This document shows positions 21,660-35,920 of a stretch of DNA of 64,000 nucleotides, in pieces. Source of the DNA: Blasia pusilla (taxonomy: Eukaryota; Marchantiophyta; Marchantiopsida; Blasiales); the NCBI GenBank assembly GCA_050084515.1, contig CM114273.1, positions 26,660,001 through 26,724,000 on the forward strand, given 5' to 3'. The position numbers and the translations under genes were made by a program. The notes beneath the pieces are model-generated. The model was not told the origin of the DNA, did no database searches, and saw only the letters and a list, made by a program, of their open reading frames with translations. Each line of letters begins with the position of its first letter. The stretch's first letter is position 1.

Positions 21660-24600
21660 ATGGTCGGACAAGGTGGTCCGCCGGTAGTGGCGCCTGAGCA
21701 GCTACTGGATCTGATGAATCCTCATATTGATTCGTTTGACTACTTTGTGGACCGCGGGCTTTCTTCAGCAGTGAAACTTATGCAACCCGTGGAAATTTCG
21801 CAACCGGCTTCGACCATTAATCTGCGCAATATCCTCACACATGTTTGTGCGCGCTTGGGATTTCTTGCTTCGTGTCAGTTGTAATGAGCATGATCGATAT
21901 GATTTGGTTTGTATATGCCAGTTTGGTGGTATCTCGCGGGAGATGTCTACCTTTGAAATAGAATTGACACTCCTCTCGTCTTTAGTTGGCAGTTGCCACG
22001 ATCGCTTGAATGCGTGGAAGTGCAATGAAGCTTTAGGGAGCATTACAGCTTGAATTTACACGCTCTCAGGTCGTTCTATGGAAATGTTCAATCCCAGTAT
22101 TGTGGGGTGAACCATGAGAGCTGACTTCAATTTTTTCGGAGTGAAAGAGGTCTACACCGATCCAGTAGTAATTACTACAGTGAATCGAGGTCGTTGCGTG
22201 CTTCGATTTCAATAGTTGCTTCATAGCGAAGGGGATTGTACCTTCTCTTAGCTGAAATTTGTTCGAATTTATTCGTCTGTTGGGTTTCTTGACTTTCCTT
22301 ACTGTGGATAGACAAGCCCATGGTAAACCGCCCCATGAAAGAGGCGAAAGATGGAGCACTTTCATTGGATCAACGTCTGCTCCCTTCCGAAGTATGTCGA
22401 ATTTCAGAGAACTCGTTTGATTATCTTCTCTTGTCTGACGGCAGTCGGTTCAAATTTGAATGCTTCTTCTAAGTTATTGGAATCTTAACTCTACTTTCAC
22501 AATCCCATGCTCTCACTCTTGTGCATTCGTGCACTTGGCCCTCTGTTTGTACTTACAGTTGTTGGTCACGGGGAAGCGTAAAAAACTAAGTTGAACTTCA
22601 TGAAGCTCATCTCTTATACATAATTTGCTCTTGTCGTTTGCCATCCCCACTTTAGAGGAAGTGCTGATAACAATTGTAAAGAAATTCCTTAGAGATTGAA
22701 GTTCAGTGTCTGATGTGGATGCCGTGCACTGTGGATGGCTTTGCAGTGTAGGCTTGGGGGGTTAAGTTACCGAGGTGTCCTTACTGCAGATCTATGCCTT
22801 CAGTACTCTAATGGGAATGTCATTCGCAACAATATATCATTTGGTCGAATGCCTATCATGGTTAAGGTATTCTCCGTACCTTCTACATGTATGACCCGTT
22901 TTGGTATCATCTTCAGAATCAGAAGCGTTTGGAAAGTCAAAATTCTCTGTTAGCTGCTTATTTGGTGGCTGCCTTTGAGTTCCACTAGATAGAGTCCATG
23001 ATGTTCCAATGTCCCCTTCACTGCACAACTGGTTGAATGAGATCACCAGCATATCAGTCTAAGTTCTATGCCACCGTTTTGTGCTTGCAGTCAAGTCTTT
23101 GTCATCTGAGAGGTTTGAAAGAGCGCCAACTCATTGCCCACAAAGAGGAAGGAATGGAGATGGGAGGGTTGGTATTGCCTCTCTGATATCATAGACTTGT
23201 GTTTCCCTCTGTGTCTACATACGTTGCTATGATGTTTTCAGTTTCTATAGATGGTCTATTTATTTACTGGATGGATGACTATTTACCTGATGAAATACCA
23301 TGGATCTGTGTTGTTTTGCCGGTCAATTTCCTCCCTCAAGTTGTAGTGTTTCAGCAGTGTGTCTTCAAGTCTACGTCATACTAATTTCTCTTTCTGTTTT
23401 GGAAAAATGAAAGAGTAAATGCCTTGGAAAACTTAAGACAGACTGATTTGTGATGAACTTGACAGATATTTCATTTGCAATGGTATTGAGCGAATTATAC
23501 GACTACTTATCATCCCAAAGCGCAATGTGGTAAGTTTGCCCTGAAACCTGTAATCAGATGAAGCTTGGAGGATTCAAAACTAGAGTCGAATGCGTCCGTC
23601 CTGGTGGGGAAGGAGGAGGGAGATCCTCTGTTTGAATTGACTTCTTGTTGTGGTCTAGGCATAATTTATTACCTCTCATGGTCTTGCTTGTTGCAATCCA
23701 GGTGGTAGGGGTGAAAAGAGGCACGTTCAAAAATAGAGGGAATGCGTACTCTGATAAGGCTGTCATGATAAGGTGATACTATGCCATACTACGGGAAAGA
23801 GTTTTGCAAAATGAGTCAAGGTTATACTAACAATTAGTTCAAAGTTTTTACTGGAGTGTCCAGATTGCATGTCTGGTATCTATCGCAGCTCTGGTCAAGC
23901 ATGCATTGTTCTCACATAGCACATCATTTATTAATCATCTGATAGTGTAGTGTTTGGAATGTCCAACAATAATTGTTGGCATTTGTGGAAGTGGCTTTAA
24001 ACAATGGGATGCACCAGATCCATAACAATAAGATGTTGTGGAAACTGGTGAATTGAGCCTTCCGGTAATCTTTTGTGGACGTAGATGTAGGTTTTTTCTA
24101 GAAGGCACTACCTGAAAGTACGTGTGACAAAATTCCATCGTACAACTTCTATAATCCACATGATGGTGTGTATAAGAAGTACTTCAAACTGGTAATTAGC
24201 TGATGTCGTCTCAGATATTTCTTTCAAGTTTTGGGGACCTCAAAGAGCATGAATGCATGTTGTGGAAAGGCTAACTCTCATTCTGTGGTCATGCAGGTGT
24301 GTAAGGCATGATCAAAGTGCTGTAACTTTGAGACTATACTATTTAAATCATGGGAGTGCAAATCTAGGATTTTCGTAAGTTCTCTGTACCTCTGCATCAA
24401 CTGTCTTTGTTGTTTTTTTGCATCTTTTCTATCTGTTGTTGTGGGGCTCCTGAACCCATGAGATTTGACTGAAATGACAGGTTGCGGAAGCAGGAGTTTC
24501 TGATACCCGTTGGTCTAGTTCTGAAGGTGACATTAACAACCTATTTCTACATTGCAGTTGTACGGGCAGCATTGTTGGGTAAATGAATGGTTGGCGAAAG

Positions 24601-27600
24601 TTTATTTTCAGCACTTATCTTGTCTTTTAACACCTTTGAAGGATGTAAGCAGACCCTTCTTGCTGTATATATTAAACTAATGATCAGTGGCACCTGGTAA
24701 GATGCATTGTCAAGTGATCACAAACTTACTGTGAGATAAGAGAACTTTCTACCTCTTTCTTCCTCATTTACTATGCCTAATTTGTATGATTTCAGGCCCT
24801 TGTAGACACCAACGAGCGTGAGATATATGAACAGCTGATTTCTGTACAATCGGAACATGACAAGAACACGAAGGGAGTGGTCGGTTCACAGTTTGTCAAC
24901 CAAAGATCAAGGATCATTTTGGAAGAAGTCCAGCGTCTCAACCTCTTCACCCGTCACCAGTGCCTCCAGTATATCGGTAAGAAAATTTACCCCTCTGGAC
25001 GCAATGATAGGAGCTTGATATCATTACACGGGAGCTATCCACAATAAATGGAACTGTTGTGAACTTATGCTGGGTTTTGAATTTTCTTCCAAAGTGTTAT
25101 CATGCCATGGATTCTGCCAGTTTAGAATTCTGACAACAGTGACCTTTCATCACAGGGGAGCGATTCAAACACCTGCTTGAAGTTCCTACAAATTCATCCT
25201 CTGCCAAGGTGAATGGAAATAAGTGTGTACAGAGTAAAGGTTGGTCAGGAGTGGCTGTCGATACTAGTTTCTTCCGGGTTGAACTCCACGCATTATTGTG
25301 CCCGATCTTGCAAGCATAAGAGGAATAGATGGTTGCATTCATCTGAGGGAAGCTGATGGAGCTCTGTACATTTTATACTTGCACTGTGGTGTACTGTTTC
25401 TTCATTTAGACGCAACTTCCACTTTGCCACTCATGAAGATGTCAATGTAGTTTTCCTTACATTGTGACTATGAATTCTGGGCTGGCACTGAGATCCGTAT
25501 ATCGTTGATTGACATTAGGTTGGGGAGAAAATCTTGGAGGATTATGTCTTGGTGCACTTGGATAATGCGCGTGATAAGTTCAATCTCTTGATGTAAGTGT
25601 TTTTTGTGTCGTCTGGTCAATGTGTGTGCCTCATGCTTTTGAGTTGATGGTTCCAGTTTTTTGTGCATGAGGTGCTGAGGTTGGTGTTGCCTGTCATGTC
25701 AGGGTCACATTGCATTGATATCTCAAATTTTTTTATTTTGTTGGGCCCAGATTCATGCTGCACAAGCTTTTTGCCTTAGTAGATGGACTAGCATCTCCAG
25801 ATAATGCAGATGCTTTGCAGCACCATGAAATACTACTTCCTGGACATCTACTCACTATATTTGTGAAGGTATGAACCTGTTCCTGACAATCTGTGAGATT
25901 TTAGTTGAAGACATTCATGAACAGTTTTGTTGTGTGATTCATGAATGGATTTGGTTGTTTAATTGGATACCGTCTTTCCTTCAGTGTTCATATAGAGAAT
26001 TTTTAAATGTCCCCACTTTTAGTGAGTAGGATGAAGAGATTTTGGGGATTCTCTTCGACATCACTTGTGTTTGCTCCTCCAACTACCTTGCCTTCACATT
26101 CTATGAGATACCATCCGCCACCATCAGGTTCCCTCCCACCTTCCCTCTACCATAAACTCCATATGTCCATCCACACTCCATCCATTAAATGAGCTCTTTT
26201 TGCGGGTTCATATTTTACTCAATCACTTTTTACACTGCCTCTTTGTTGTGAGCATGTGCTGATATCATGTCAACTCTCCAAGTTATGTCCATTTTTTCAC
26301 ATTGTAGATGGTTTATCTAGATGTGGGATTGTTGGCATGTGAAACGGGGTGGATAGGTGACTTTTCCACTAAAGTTCTAAAAGCTGTGCAGGAAAGGATG
26401 CAAGAATGGCTGTATAGAATTAAGGCACAAATTGTAAAAGAGATGGAGGACAAACCGGGTCAATTCAACCTCCAAGATAGTATGTTTCTCCTTGCCCAGT
26501 TGGTTCCACATGTTTGAGATCTTATCCTTCAATTTGGTGAAGAACCTACGGACTCAGATGGTTAAATGAGAATTGTAAAAATATACTCTTTCAAATTTTT
26601 TTAACCATGTTGTGTCGTTTGCAGCCAACCAGGTGCAGAAGATGGTAGAGAGGCAACCTGCCTCAGATATTTGTAAGAAAGTGGACTATCTACTCAATAC
26701 AGGCAATCTTGTGACACAAAGTGGGCTTGATCTACAACAGGTGGGTTTGTCAGTTCCTCTGGACTTACACTTGCTAGTCCTGAGTACTTGTCTTTGTGTG
26801 CACCAAGTTTCTTCAGTCTTCTTTTTGTGTTTGGGAAATACAAGTGAGGAGCTGGCAATTATACCAGTACTCATGACATTCTTGAATGCTTTCAAGAACA
26901 GTTGGAAGATAATTGCCCATGTTGTCTTTCTTCTGTGTATGACTCAAATCGTTCTTGTGGAGTCAGTGCCTGATAGAGTGTCTGTTTGCTGTGATGTTCT
27001 GATGCAGTCCAGTGGATTCACCTTAGTTGCAGAAAAGTTGAACTTTCTTCGATATATTTCTCATTTTCGTTCTGTTCATCGGGGAGCATTTTTTGCTACT
27101 CTGCGAACCACAACAGTGCGAAAGCTACTTCCTGAGTGCGTTCTATGAGCTATTGATCTCTTTCATTTGCATTCTTAGATAGTTGGTGATGGACGTGCAT
27201 TCTATGTAATTTCAAAGTCCATGAAACAGCAACGACATTGATTATTGGCCCAGTCTCATGTTCAGCAATAAACTTTGGCAGATCTTGGGGATTTATGTGT
27301 CCAGTGCACACACCTGATGGATCTCCTTGTGGACTTTTAAATCATCTCACTGCTGCCTGCTGTAAGTAATATTTTTTACTTCAAACGATTTTGTATTCTT
27401 AATCTGACCCTCTACGACAGGCACTAGCCTGTCGTAGAGGGTCAGATTTACCCTGTACAATTTCTTAATGAGTACAGTCTGTAGCTGTTGGATTGGTTCA
27501 TTGGCTGCGCTTCAGAAGAAATTGCCAATAGCCTAGTCTGATGTGCTCCAAAGGAAACATTATATGAGGGGGTGTTTGACAAAGGAAACAATGTATTAGG

Positions 27601-30600
27601 GAGTGTTTGAGGTGGACTGATATTGTAGCTTATGGTATGCACTTTTGGTGCAGTGATCTCATCAGATTTGGATTCAAGAGGTCTTACAAAAGATCCTTTG
27701 AAAATCCGAAAAGGCATAACGTCTGAGCTGGTAGCATTGGGAATGCTGCCATCAGTTCTTAGCATGGCTCGTGTGTCACCTCCGGATTTTTTGACAGTGC
27801 AATTGGATGGACGAATACTTGGGCACATGCGCACACTTGACATTCCTGCTGCGGTGGCTCAACTTCGGCACCTGAAAGTTGCAAAATCTGCAGAGGTTTG
27901 TGTGGGTTTAATTGTTTTCATATACCCTAACCGCACTCTTTAAAGACTCAATTCTAAAATTCTGAAAGGCTTATGGGAGGAGTTAACTTCTCTAATTGTT
28001 GATATGGTTTGATGTTGATGGAGGGTCAAAGTTTACTGCTGTGAATTGCTGTTATGGATATTTTTCAAACTGACATCTGCTCAATTTTGCAGATTCCTGC
28101 AGATCTGGAAGTGGCCTATGTACCTTGCACAGCTGCTGGGGCATATCCAGGTCTTTACTTATTCACTTCTCCTGGACGAATGATACGCCCAGTTAAGCAA
28201 TTGAACACTCGTGATAAGGGTGTATTGGAATTGATTGGACCATACGAGCAGGTTTGTTTGCCCATTTCTTCCATGACCATATTCAACTATCAGTTAATTA
28301 TTCTGCAGCACTTGACCAATCTTGTAGCTGCTTTCCTCAATGGGTAGCATGTATATTGCTTTGAGAAGGGATGTTTATTTTAAGTGAACAGGTTAGTAGA
28401 CTTGGGAATGTCAGATGGTCAATTTAAAATATAGAATGACAACTATTGTTGGAAAGGAAGTAAGTTATGGTTGTTTATTACTCATTTTTATCCTGTAAGG
28501 TATGAGCTGTGGGAAAGAACTAATTTCTTAGCTTCTCTAATGCAGTGTATGCCTCAATTCATCAGTTGGTTTGTTACATGCCATTTCGAGTGGTTACGTT
28601 TTCTGAAGACACTGATACCTGATTGACTGGTGTGCTGGCCCAGGCATATATGGAAATTAGATGCCCAGATGGAGGGGATGGGGGAAGTGCAATTACTATG
28701 CAAAATGCGACACATGAAGAGACCCACGCAATGGCAATGTTGAGTGTTGTGGCCAGCCTTACTCCTTGGTCTGATCATAATCAGAGCCCTCGGAATATGT
28801 ACCAATGTCAGGTACTTGATAGCCACTTATTGAATTACTGGGAAGATTTACGGTAGGATACTTCCAATGTGCAAACTGTATTTGAGTGATCCATGTATAC
28901 TCCATAGAAATAGATTATCACAGGGTGATTGTAAACCTTTTTGTGCAACTGTCCAGTAAGTCCTAGGGCTGTGTAAGGCACTTCATACATGGACTTATGT
29001 ACATCTTAGATAATGGTCATATCTTCGTACTATAATGTGTGTGCAATGTTATGCCTGCGTGTGTGGAGCCACACAGGTTCAAAACAAGTAGTAGTGATCA
29101 TTTGAGTCAATGACTTCCAATACTTATTTCCGCTGTCTTCTATATAAACCTCATGCAATCTATACAGGTACAAATAAGTAGTATTCTTTGAGGTCTTCAC
29201 TTTTCTGCCTATTTATGAACAGAATAGGAAATTTTGTAAGAATCCGACTTATATTTTGGAATTCGACTAAGGATGGATATTTGTTCTAGATCCATCACAT
29301 CTCTGAAACTGGCCAGTTCTACTTAAGGTGGATGTGTACCTGCGATCTTTACTGATGTCTTACTCAATGTGTATACTAGCGAAGGAGATTATTGTTAAAT
29401 TTTGTTGGCCAATATGTGACCAATCCAAGTTACTCACTTGCAGATGGGAAAGCAAACAATGGGAACACCTTGCCAAGCTCTAGCTTTCCGAGCTGATAAC
29501 AAACTTTATCGCATTCAGGTATTTTGAACTTGAATTTAATGACTATGTCTTAGATGAAAAATCTGGTTTGACTCTATCGCCTAAGCATTCAATGGATTTG
29601 TTGTTGAGAAGTCTGTGCTGCATGCACATGAAATGCCATCTGGGCTTCAGTGCATGCTCTTAGCTCTATATTTGTCATGCTGCTGCGTGTAGGGCTTGTC
29701 AGGAATGTCTGTCTTCCGAACTGGATACTCTGGTATATTCTCTTCATTTCTCTCATGACTCTAGACTCTAAACTTTGAAATGAAGTATACTATATTATAT
29801 GGAAGATGACAGATTATTTCACTGACTATCTATGGGCAGTCTCCACAAACGCCTGTGGCAAGGACAGACAACTGGGCAAAATTCAATGTCGACCAATTTC
29901 CAACAGGCACAAATGCTATTGTTGCCGTTCTGGCTTACACAGGGTGAGAACCTGAAGTTCCTTTCTTTTTAACTTTGGCACTCAACCTTCAAACGTGATC
30001 GCATCAGGATAGGAGGCGTGGCCCAGTAGAATTGTGATGCAAACATTATCTTATGCAAATATTAGCTTTTGTTTTACTCGTCTTTTCAGCTATGATATGG
30101 AGGATGCTATGATTTTGAACAAGTCAGCTGTGGAACGTGGTATGTTTCATGGTCAAATTTACAAGGTATGGTGGGAGCGATCCAGTACACTTCCTGTGAT
30201 TCGTTTTTGTGACTGATTAAATTTTTTTTTGGAGAAATGTTGTTGATCTCAGATTAAAACAAGAATGCTCTGGTATGCAAAGCATCCTCTTTTTTTTCCT
30301 CTCGTCAAGTAATTTGTGGACAATCTAATTTGTTTGGTTATCTAGGTCTCATCATACTATCGGCCCTCGACTGAGACTCCATGTTCATTCTGTGCAGACA
30401 GATACAATTGATCTGCAGAAGATGCGCCGAAAAGGAGATGGGATTGTCAACGTTTTCTCAAGATCAAATGCATTGCAGGGTGGAAAGAAAGGAGCAATAC
30501 CTGGTCAAAATGCCAATTTTGTTGACACTGACGGGCTCCCTCACATTGGCCAGGTTTAGCTAAAGTCTTTTGAGGTTGAGAAAGGATAGCTTCTGCCTGA

Positions 30601-32656
30601 AAAAATCTATACCAAGTACTGCTAGTGACTTCAAGAACTCTGGCACCCACAAAATAGTGTCCACCTTCGTGGTTCTAGTTTAGCAAGATCAAGGTCTCAC
30701 AAATATCTGTGTGATGCAGATAATGGTTGAGGGTAACCCCTACTGCAGTGTACTCAACACTGTCACCGGAAGTGCAAAACTTTCAAAACTGAAAGGTGGA
30801 GATGTGGCTGTTGTGGACTATGTGGCTGCTATTGGCACAGGACCTAAAGAACCAATGCAAAAGGTGAGGATCGCCGTAATTTGTGAACATCACTTTGTAA
30901 GCTCTGTAAAGACTATCTGCCTCAAAATGTATAGCTGGAGTGTAGCCCATTTGTAAATTTTGGATTGACTGATGAAGGAGAAATTTAATCACAAAAGTAA
31001 GTCTCCTGCTTCTTAGGACATGTCAGGTTGGCATATACTGATGAACTGATTTTCTGATCCTTGGTCATTTTTCCAGTGGATTGATATCCTCACAAGAGAA
31101 TAATTGAAGGAATTGGCCTTTAATTCCGACTGCCGATAGTTGCATGCACTTGAATTTTACTTGAAGTGGAATCTGAATAGTCCTGACCATTTATTGAAAG
31201 TTCATACCTTACACCAAGTAATTGGAATTTGGATTTCCAGGTGTCGATTCGCATGCGATATGGACGAAACCCTGTGATCGGAGACAAGTTCAGCAGCCGG
31301 CATGGCCAAAAGGGGGTCCTCTCACAGCAATGGCCTGATGTGGACATGCCATTTTCAGCTGTTACTGGAATGCGACCTGACCTCATTATTAATCCTCATG
31401 CATTTCCTTCCCGCATGACAATTGGCATGCTATTGGAATCGATGGCAGCAAAGGTGCTCCACTTCACCATAAATTTGTAGGACTTTCAGGCAGTAAAGTT
31501 AACTCTTTTACACGTCCCTTAGACTCGTTCAGAACCATTTCAGAACCACTGCCCATGGAATTTATAGAGGCATTGTGTGTAAGATTTCATCTTTTGGGTA
31601 CTCGTGGTCGATGACCTCTTAACCAAGGTCATTCACAATCTGGTCAGAGCAAGATCATTACATTTTCAGCTCATTCTTCTGCTCAGAATGTTTTGAAAAG
31701 AGAACCATCCAGGAATGACTTCTAAAAATTACTGTCAATACAGGCCGGGGTACTTAAAGGACAATTCGTGAACGCAACTCCTTTTCAAAAATGTAATCCT
31801 GGAGATGGGAAGAGCAAAAGGAGCAAAGACGAGCCTCTCCACGAGAAGTTCGGAAGGCAGTTGAGGGAGCACGGTTTCAATTACCATGGTACAGAGGTCA
31901 TGTACAGTGGTGTTTTGGGAACAGAGTTCACCGCTGAGATCTACTTGGGCGTGGTCTACTACCAACGCCTTCGTCACATGGTGGGCGACAAATATCAGGT
32001 GCTCTTCAGCCGCTGGCAAGGCCTTTCGATGTGTTTGTCGTTCACGTACTACGAAGCAGGTTTAATTTCCGAGAAATTGTGAAAGATCTGACAACTGCCG
32101 GGTCGATATTTGTTTAGATTACACCTCTAATGCTAGCATGCATACTCTCCTTTCCAAGGTCCGACCAGAGTTGGCAGCATTTCAGATCTGACAATCCCAG
32201 ATCTACAATTTGGACTTAGAATTGACATTCTGCTTGGCCTTCTCCTGCGAACAGGTGCGATCGACTGGGCCAGTGAACCCTGTCACTCGGCAGCCAGTGA
32301 AGGGGCGGAAGTTTGGGGGTGGTATCCGCTTCGGAGAGATGGAACGAGATTCACTGCTAGCTCATGGAGCTGCCTATCTTCTGCACGATCGTCTGCACAC
32401 TTGTTCCGACTACCACACTGCTGATATTTGTGTCAAATGCGGGAGCCTCCTATCCACCACCCCCGTACCCCAACAGAAAAGTAGTGCTGCGTACGCAATG
32501 GGTCTAGGATCTAGTAAAGACACCAAAGTCATTTGCAGGGTGTGCAACTCTAGTCGGGACATCGAGCTCGTGGCCATGCCGTACGTCTTCAGATATCTCG
32601 CCGCAGAGCTGGCAGCTATGAACATCAAATTGACTCTCAGCATTGGCAATGGTTAA
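21660..32656 (+). CDS. NRPA2: DNA-directed RNA polymerase I second-largest subunit (27 exons)
   Basis: Transcribes the rRNA precursor in the nucleolus. Exons as read: 21660-21846, 22312-22391, 22747-22866, 23091-23167, 23466-23529, 23702-23772, 24297-24374, 24481-24526, 24796-24976, 25156-25208, 25519-25592, 25751-25868, 26392-26479, 26625-26740, 27008-27135, 27282-27361, 27654-27895, 28093-28251, 28644-28811, 29444-29518, 29840-29943, 30090-30165, 30398-30553, 30720-30863, 31241-31453, 31744-31998, 32255-32656. All have GT-AG borders with matching phases; total 3,555 nt, 1,184 aa, the usual length. Landmarks: [12 protein letters not shown] (Pol I form; Pol II has PAETPEGQ), [12 protein letters not shown] (about 699-710), YDMEDAMI (about 771-778), [12 protein letters not shown] (about 909-920), [11 protein letters not shown], and a C-terminal zinc site with Cys 1110, 1113, 1145 and 1148. 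HIDSFDYFV near the start matches the family N-terminus. The first three exon joins are the least certain. Confidence 0.96.
27401..27448. repeat. Perfect 22-bp hairpin in NRPA2 intron 16
   Basis: 27401-27422 (starting AATCTGACCC) is the exact reverse complement of 27427-27448 (ending GGGTCAGATT), with a 4-nt loop ACTA. It lies 40 bp after the donor site at 27362 in a 292-bp intron. No other sequence in the window shows such an arm. It would form a stable stem in the pre-mRNA. Confidence 0.9.
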
Positions 32657-34060
32657 TTACTATAATCCGCGCACCTTCTCGTCTCTAGGCCTTGGCCTTT
32701 CTTAATTGAATCTCTCGTGCTTCCCTTTCCCTCTTCCCTCTTCTCCCTTCGCCATCCACCTAAACGCGACGCAGCCATCCCTCGATTCATCGATTCTGGT
32801 TGCTTTCCCGTCCGCCGAGTCAACTCCCGCTTGCACGGACCGACATCCTATCCCCCGCGGAAGAGAAGAGACTCCAGCTCGCAGGGAAGGGAATAAATGG
32901 CGCAAGCCGTTTTAAATCCTCAGCCCCCAATTTCACCACCGGCACGATTTTTCTCCACGCCATGAGCCCTTCACACCTCTTCCTTAGCGCGAGCGAGCGA
33001 GCGGCTGAGTCGCGCAGTCAGCAAGTCATTCGATAGGGGTCATCGGGCATCTAGGGGTGGGGGTCTTAGCAAGAGCAGCGAACGATCCCGTAACACGATC
33101 ACGATGAAGACCAGCTCTGCGTGAGTTGAATCTCTTCCGACGAAAGATTCCGGGAACTATCAACGCTCCTCTCCAGCACCTTCACGAAGCCCGAGTGTGC
33201 AGCGACGCCCGGGTCCTAACGGAGGGGAGCGGGCAGAAGGAGAACAAATCGTCCCGAACGGAGGGCAGCGAACGACGGAAGTCGGAACAGGGCCCTCAGG
33301 AAAGCCGAGCTTCATATACAGCACATGGACGGAAGCGGCGTCTCAACTAGGAAAGGAAGGTCGAGCTTCTCGGAGCTCCACTACGCGCTGACAGAAACGG
33401 CGTCCCTTAGTAAAGGCCGAGCTTCTTCCGGTGACGGGTGCGAATGGACAGTGAGAGAACGGCCCGTGATCGCCACTCGGTGATCACGGAGTTCGTACAG
33501 TCGGAAGACGCGACGGAGCGGACGAACACGACTGCTACTCCCGCGAAGGGCACGCGAACGGAGATCCAGACAGAATGGAAGGCGCAGCAATTTGCAACGG
33601 ACGGATCTAGCGTCGCATCCCGTCTCCAGCCGAAGTCCAGCGAGCTGCCATCCACGCGCGACTCCGCTACACCCTTCCGATCCTCAACGCGTTTTCTCCT
33701 ACAACACACGATGATTTCGCCGTGTTTCACCGCCGCGCTACACTCGTACAGAACGCGCTTGATCATGCGCACACGCGTAGCCCCAAAAGCGTCCTCCCCA
33801 CTCTTTTTCTTTCCGTTCCGTTCCATTCTATCCTATTCCACTCCATTCCATGCACGGAGTTTAGTCATTCCACACCCTCCGACATCCACTCCCTCGAGAG
33901 CGGGTGTTATTCCATGGAGCCCTTTTCGTGATTTTTCTCCTCGCTTTCCGGCTTTGTTTCTCACGGTGGGACTGCTCCCATCTGTTAGTTAGTTTGCAAT
34001 GAAAAAGAGGAGCCTTACAAAACCTTCTCTTCGTCTTACGGACGTCATTGAAGTTCATGG
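32657..34060. other. Unassigned GC-rich intergenic block after NRPA2
   Basis: Higher GC, CpG-rich and rich in GAGCGAGCGA-like words (about 32990-33000). Several frames of 60-180 codons exist on both strands, but they overlap each other and show no conserved motif. It may include the NRPA2 3' UTR and the promoter side of an unseen transcript. I see no gene I can support. Confidence 0.45.
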
Positions 34061-35560
34061 ATTCCGGCCCTGAAGTTGGTATGATCTCTTCGAGAGAAAA
34101 GATCTCAGAAAAATGGAAAATTCATCGGGATTAAGAAAAAGGGTTCTCAAATTAAGAAAAAGGGGATTCAAAGAGTTAAGTACCTTAAGGTCACAAAAGA
34201 GTCAAGTACGTTAAGGCCACAACCGGGAACAGAAAAGGGGGCATCCCCTAAGGACTAAACTTAGATGTTAGGGGTTTGAATGTGTGGTCTTAGAGGTTAG
34301 GGATTTTTAATTCTTCAGTGGGTGTCACATTCTCTTCCCTCTCCTCCTGTTTCGGGGAGGGGAAGGAAAGGGTTATGGGCGAATTTTTTTGTTTTGTTTT
34401 CATCCATATTGTATGAAACGACAATGGGTATAAGCGTCCACTTCGGCATGGAACAATTTGGACAAATTTCTCCACAAAAGGTGATTCTCTCTTTATTTTG
34501 CTCTTGTATAGGTAGCAAAGGGATAGTGACCCTCGCATCTATACATCCTCCGCTTAGTTGGGTCCTTGGGGATGGGATGATTGTGAGTAGCATGTAGGGG
34601 GCAACAAATTTGATGGTGTTAAGTACTTAGTCACTTGGAAAGGTTTCCCGAGTTGGGGCCAAGTCCCAAGTTCTACTCGTATGCAATTTGAAGGCATAAA
34701 AACCATTGATAACAAATTGTGACTTGCGAGTATATGCCATGTTAGAGACGATTTCACAACTCTCGTGAACATGATCTCTCATGGAATTGGGCCCTAAGAG
34801 TATTTCAAACTAAATGAAAAAAATCTCATGGGGCCTAGAGGATTCAAACTTGGGGCTCACTCACTTGGAGGATCATTGGTCATTGCATCAAAGTATCCCA
34901 CATGTAAAGGAAATACACACTAAAATCATTCTCGAGTTCAATGCTAAAGAATGATGGAGGGTATGAATACATGCAAACAAAATGACCATTGTGAAGATTT
35001 ATGGCAAGATAAGCATCATTAGAATGGCAGACATTTGCATATCCTATGCAAATGAAGAGTTTCCGAGTAGATATGAAACTTCTAGTAGACTTTTCCCGTT
35101 GATTCCATGGTAATCTTATATTATATTATTATTATTGGTTCAAGGGAGAGGGGTACTCTTTAATCAATTTTATTGACCACCCATGTAACACATTCCAATA
35201 ATTGATAAGGAAAGATGTTCTTTCCATTATTGTGTTAAAAAATCAGTAATAAGTAAAAAAATGAGTTCTTTCCTATTAGATGTTACATTGGTGGATCAAT
35301 CAGCATCCTAAAGTATTACTTCAAATCTTGGAAAATAAGCATATCCTAGTTAACAAAGAGAATTTATGACTATCATTACTATGTAAAAGATTTTTCTTGT
35401 TATAAGAAGATTCCAATGGTTTGAATAGAATAGATTACTTCTACTTCCAATTAATGATCCTTCCACCTTGGAATACTTATAGGGTAGACGAAAGAGCAAG
35501 ATATCATTCACGAAGTGCATTCAATGACCTTTTAGTGACCCTTCAACATACCCAATTTCT
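34061..35560. other. Unassigned AT-rich spacer
   Basis: Contains a near-duplicate phrase GTCACAAAAGAGTCAAGTAC / GGGATTCAAAGAGTTAAGTAC at about 34150-34220. No reading frame resembles a protein. Probably old repeat sequence in front of the relic retrotransposon. Confidence 0.4.
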
Positions 35561-35751
35561 TCATGAGTCCTTTTGTTAGGGGTGCGTAACGTCCATCACA
35601 TCTTAATTAGCCGACAGGTAGAGTTCTATTGTGTTGACGACATAGAGAGCAAACGGGTTGTTCGGGCATAATTTTTTTCCAAGCTATTGGATGAGGATGG
35701 CGGCTCCACTGTTGGGTCATTTTTTTAGGAAAATCCCTCTATTTTGCTATT

Positions 35752-35920
35752 TTGGGCCCTGTGACCAGTTAATCGAGTCAATGGTTACCCACTAATCTGT
35801 CTATACATGTTACCAATTCAAGGCTATTTTTGGGGGAAGAGCTCTTCCTAGGGGTATATAGATGAGAGAAATGGCTTACACAAGCCATCTTTCTCATGTT
35901 GAGCCTTTGGAGCATTCGGT
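35752..35920 (+). repeat. Degenerate LTR fragment of the relic element
   Basis: Aligns by eye to the promoter half of the LTR at 10906-11030 read on the minus strand, including the GGTTACC and GTTACC remnants of one hairpin, the GGCTATTTTT block, the TATA region and the palindrome at the presumed transcript start. The similarity continues past the palindrome into TTTCTCATGTTG.GCC.TTGGAGCA, shared with the 5' leader of the younger element. Confidence 0.7.

Noticed and set aside
21660-32656. Assignment to RNA polymerase II, III, IV or V second subunit
   Set aside because: [21 protein letters not shown] and the C-terminal spacing match Pol I; the Pol II-like group has a PAETPEGQ-type sequence there.
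33407-33992. Overlapping 139- and 184-codon frames after NRPA2
   Set aside because: They overlap on opposite strands in CpG-rich DNA and show no family motif or splice support.
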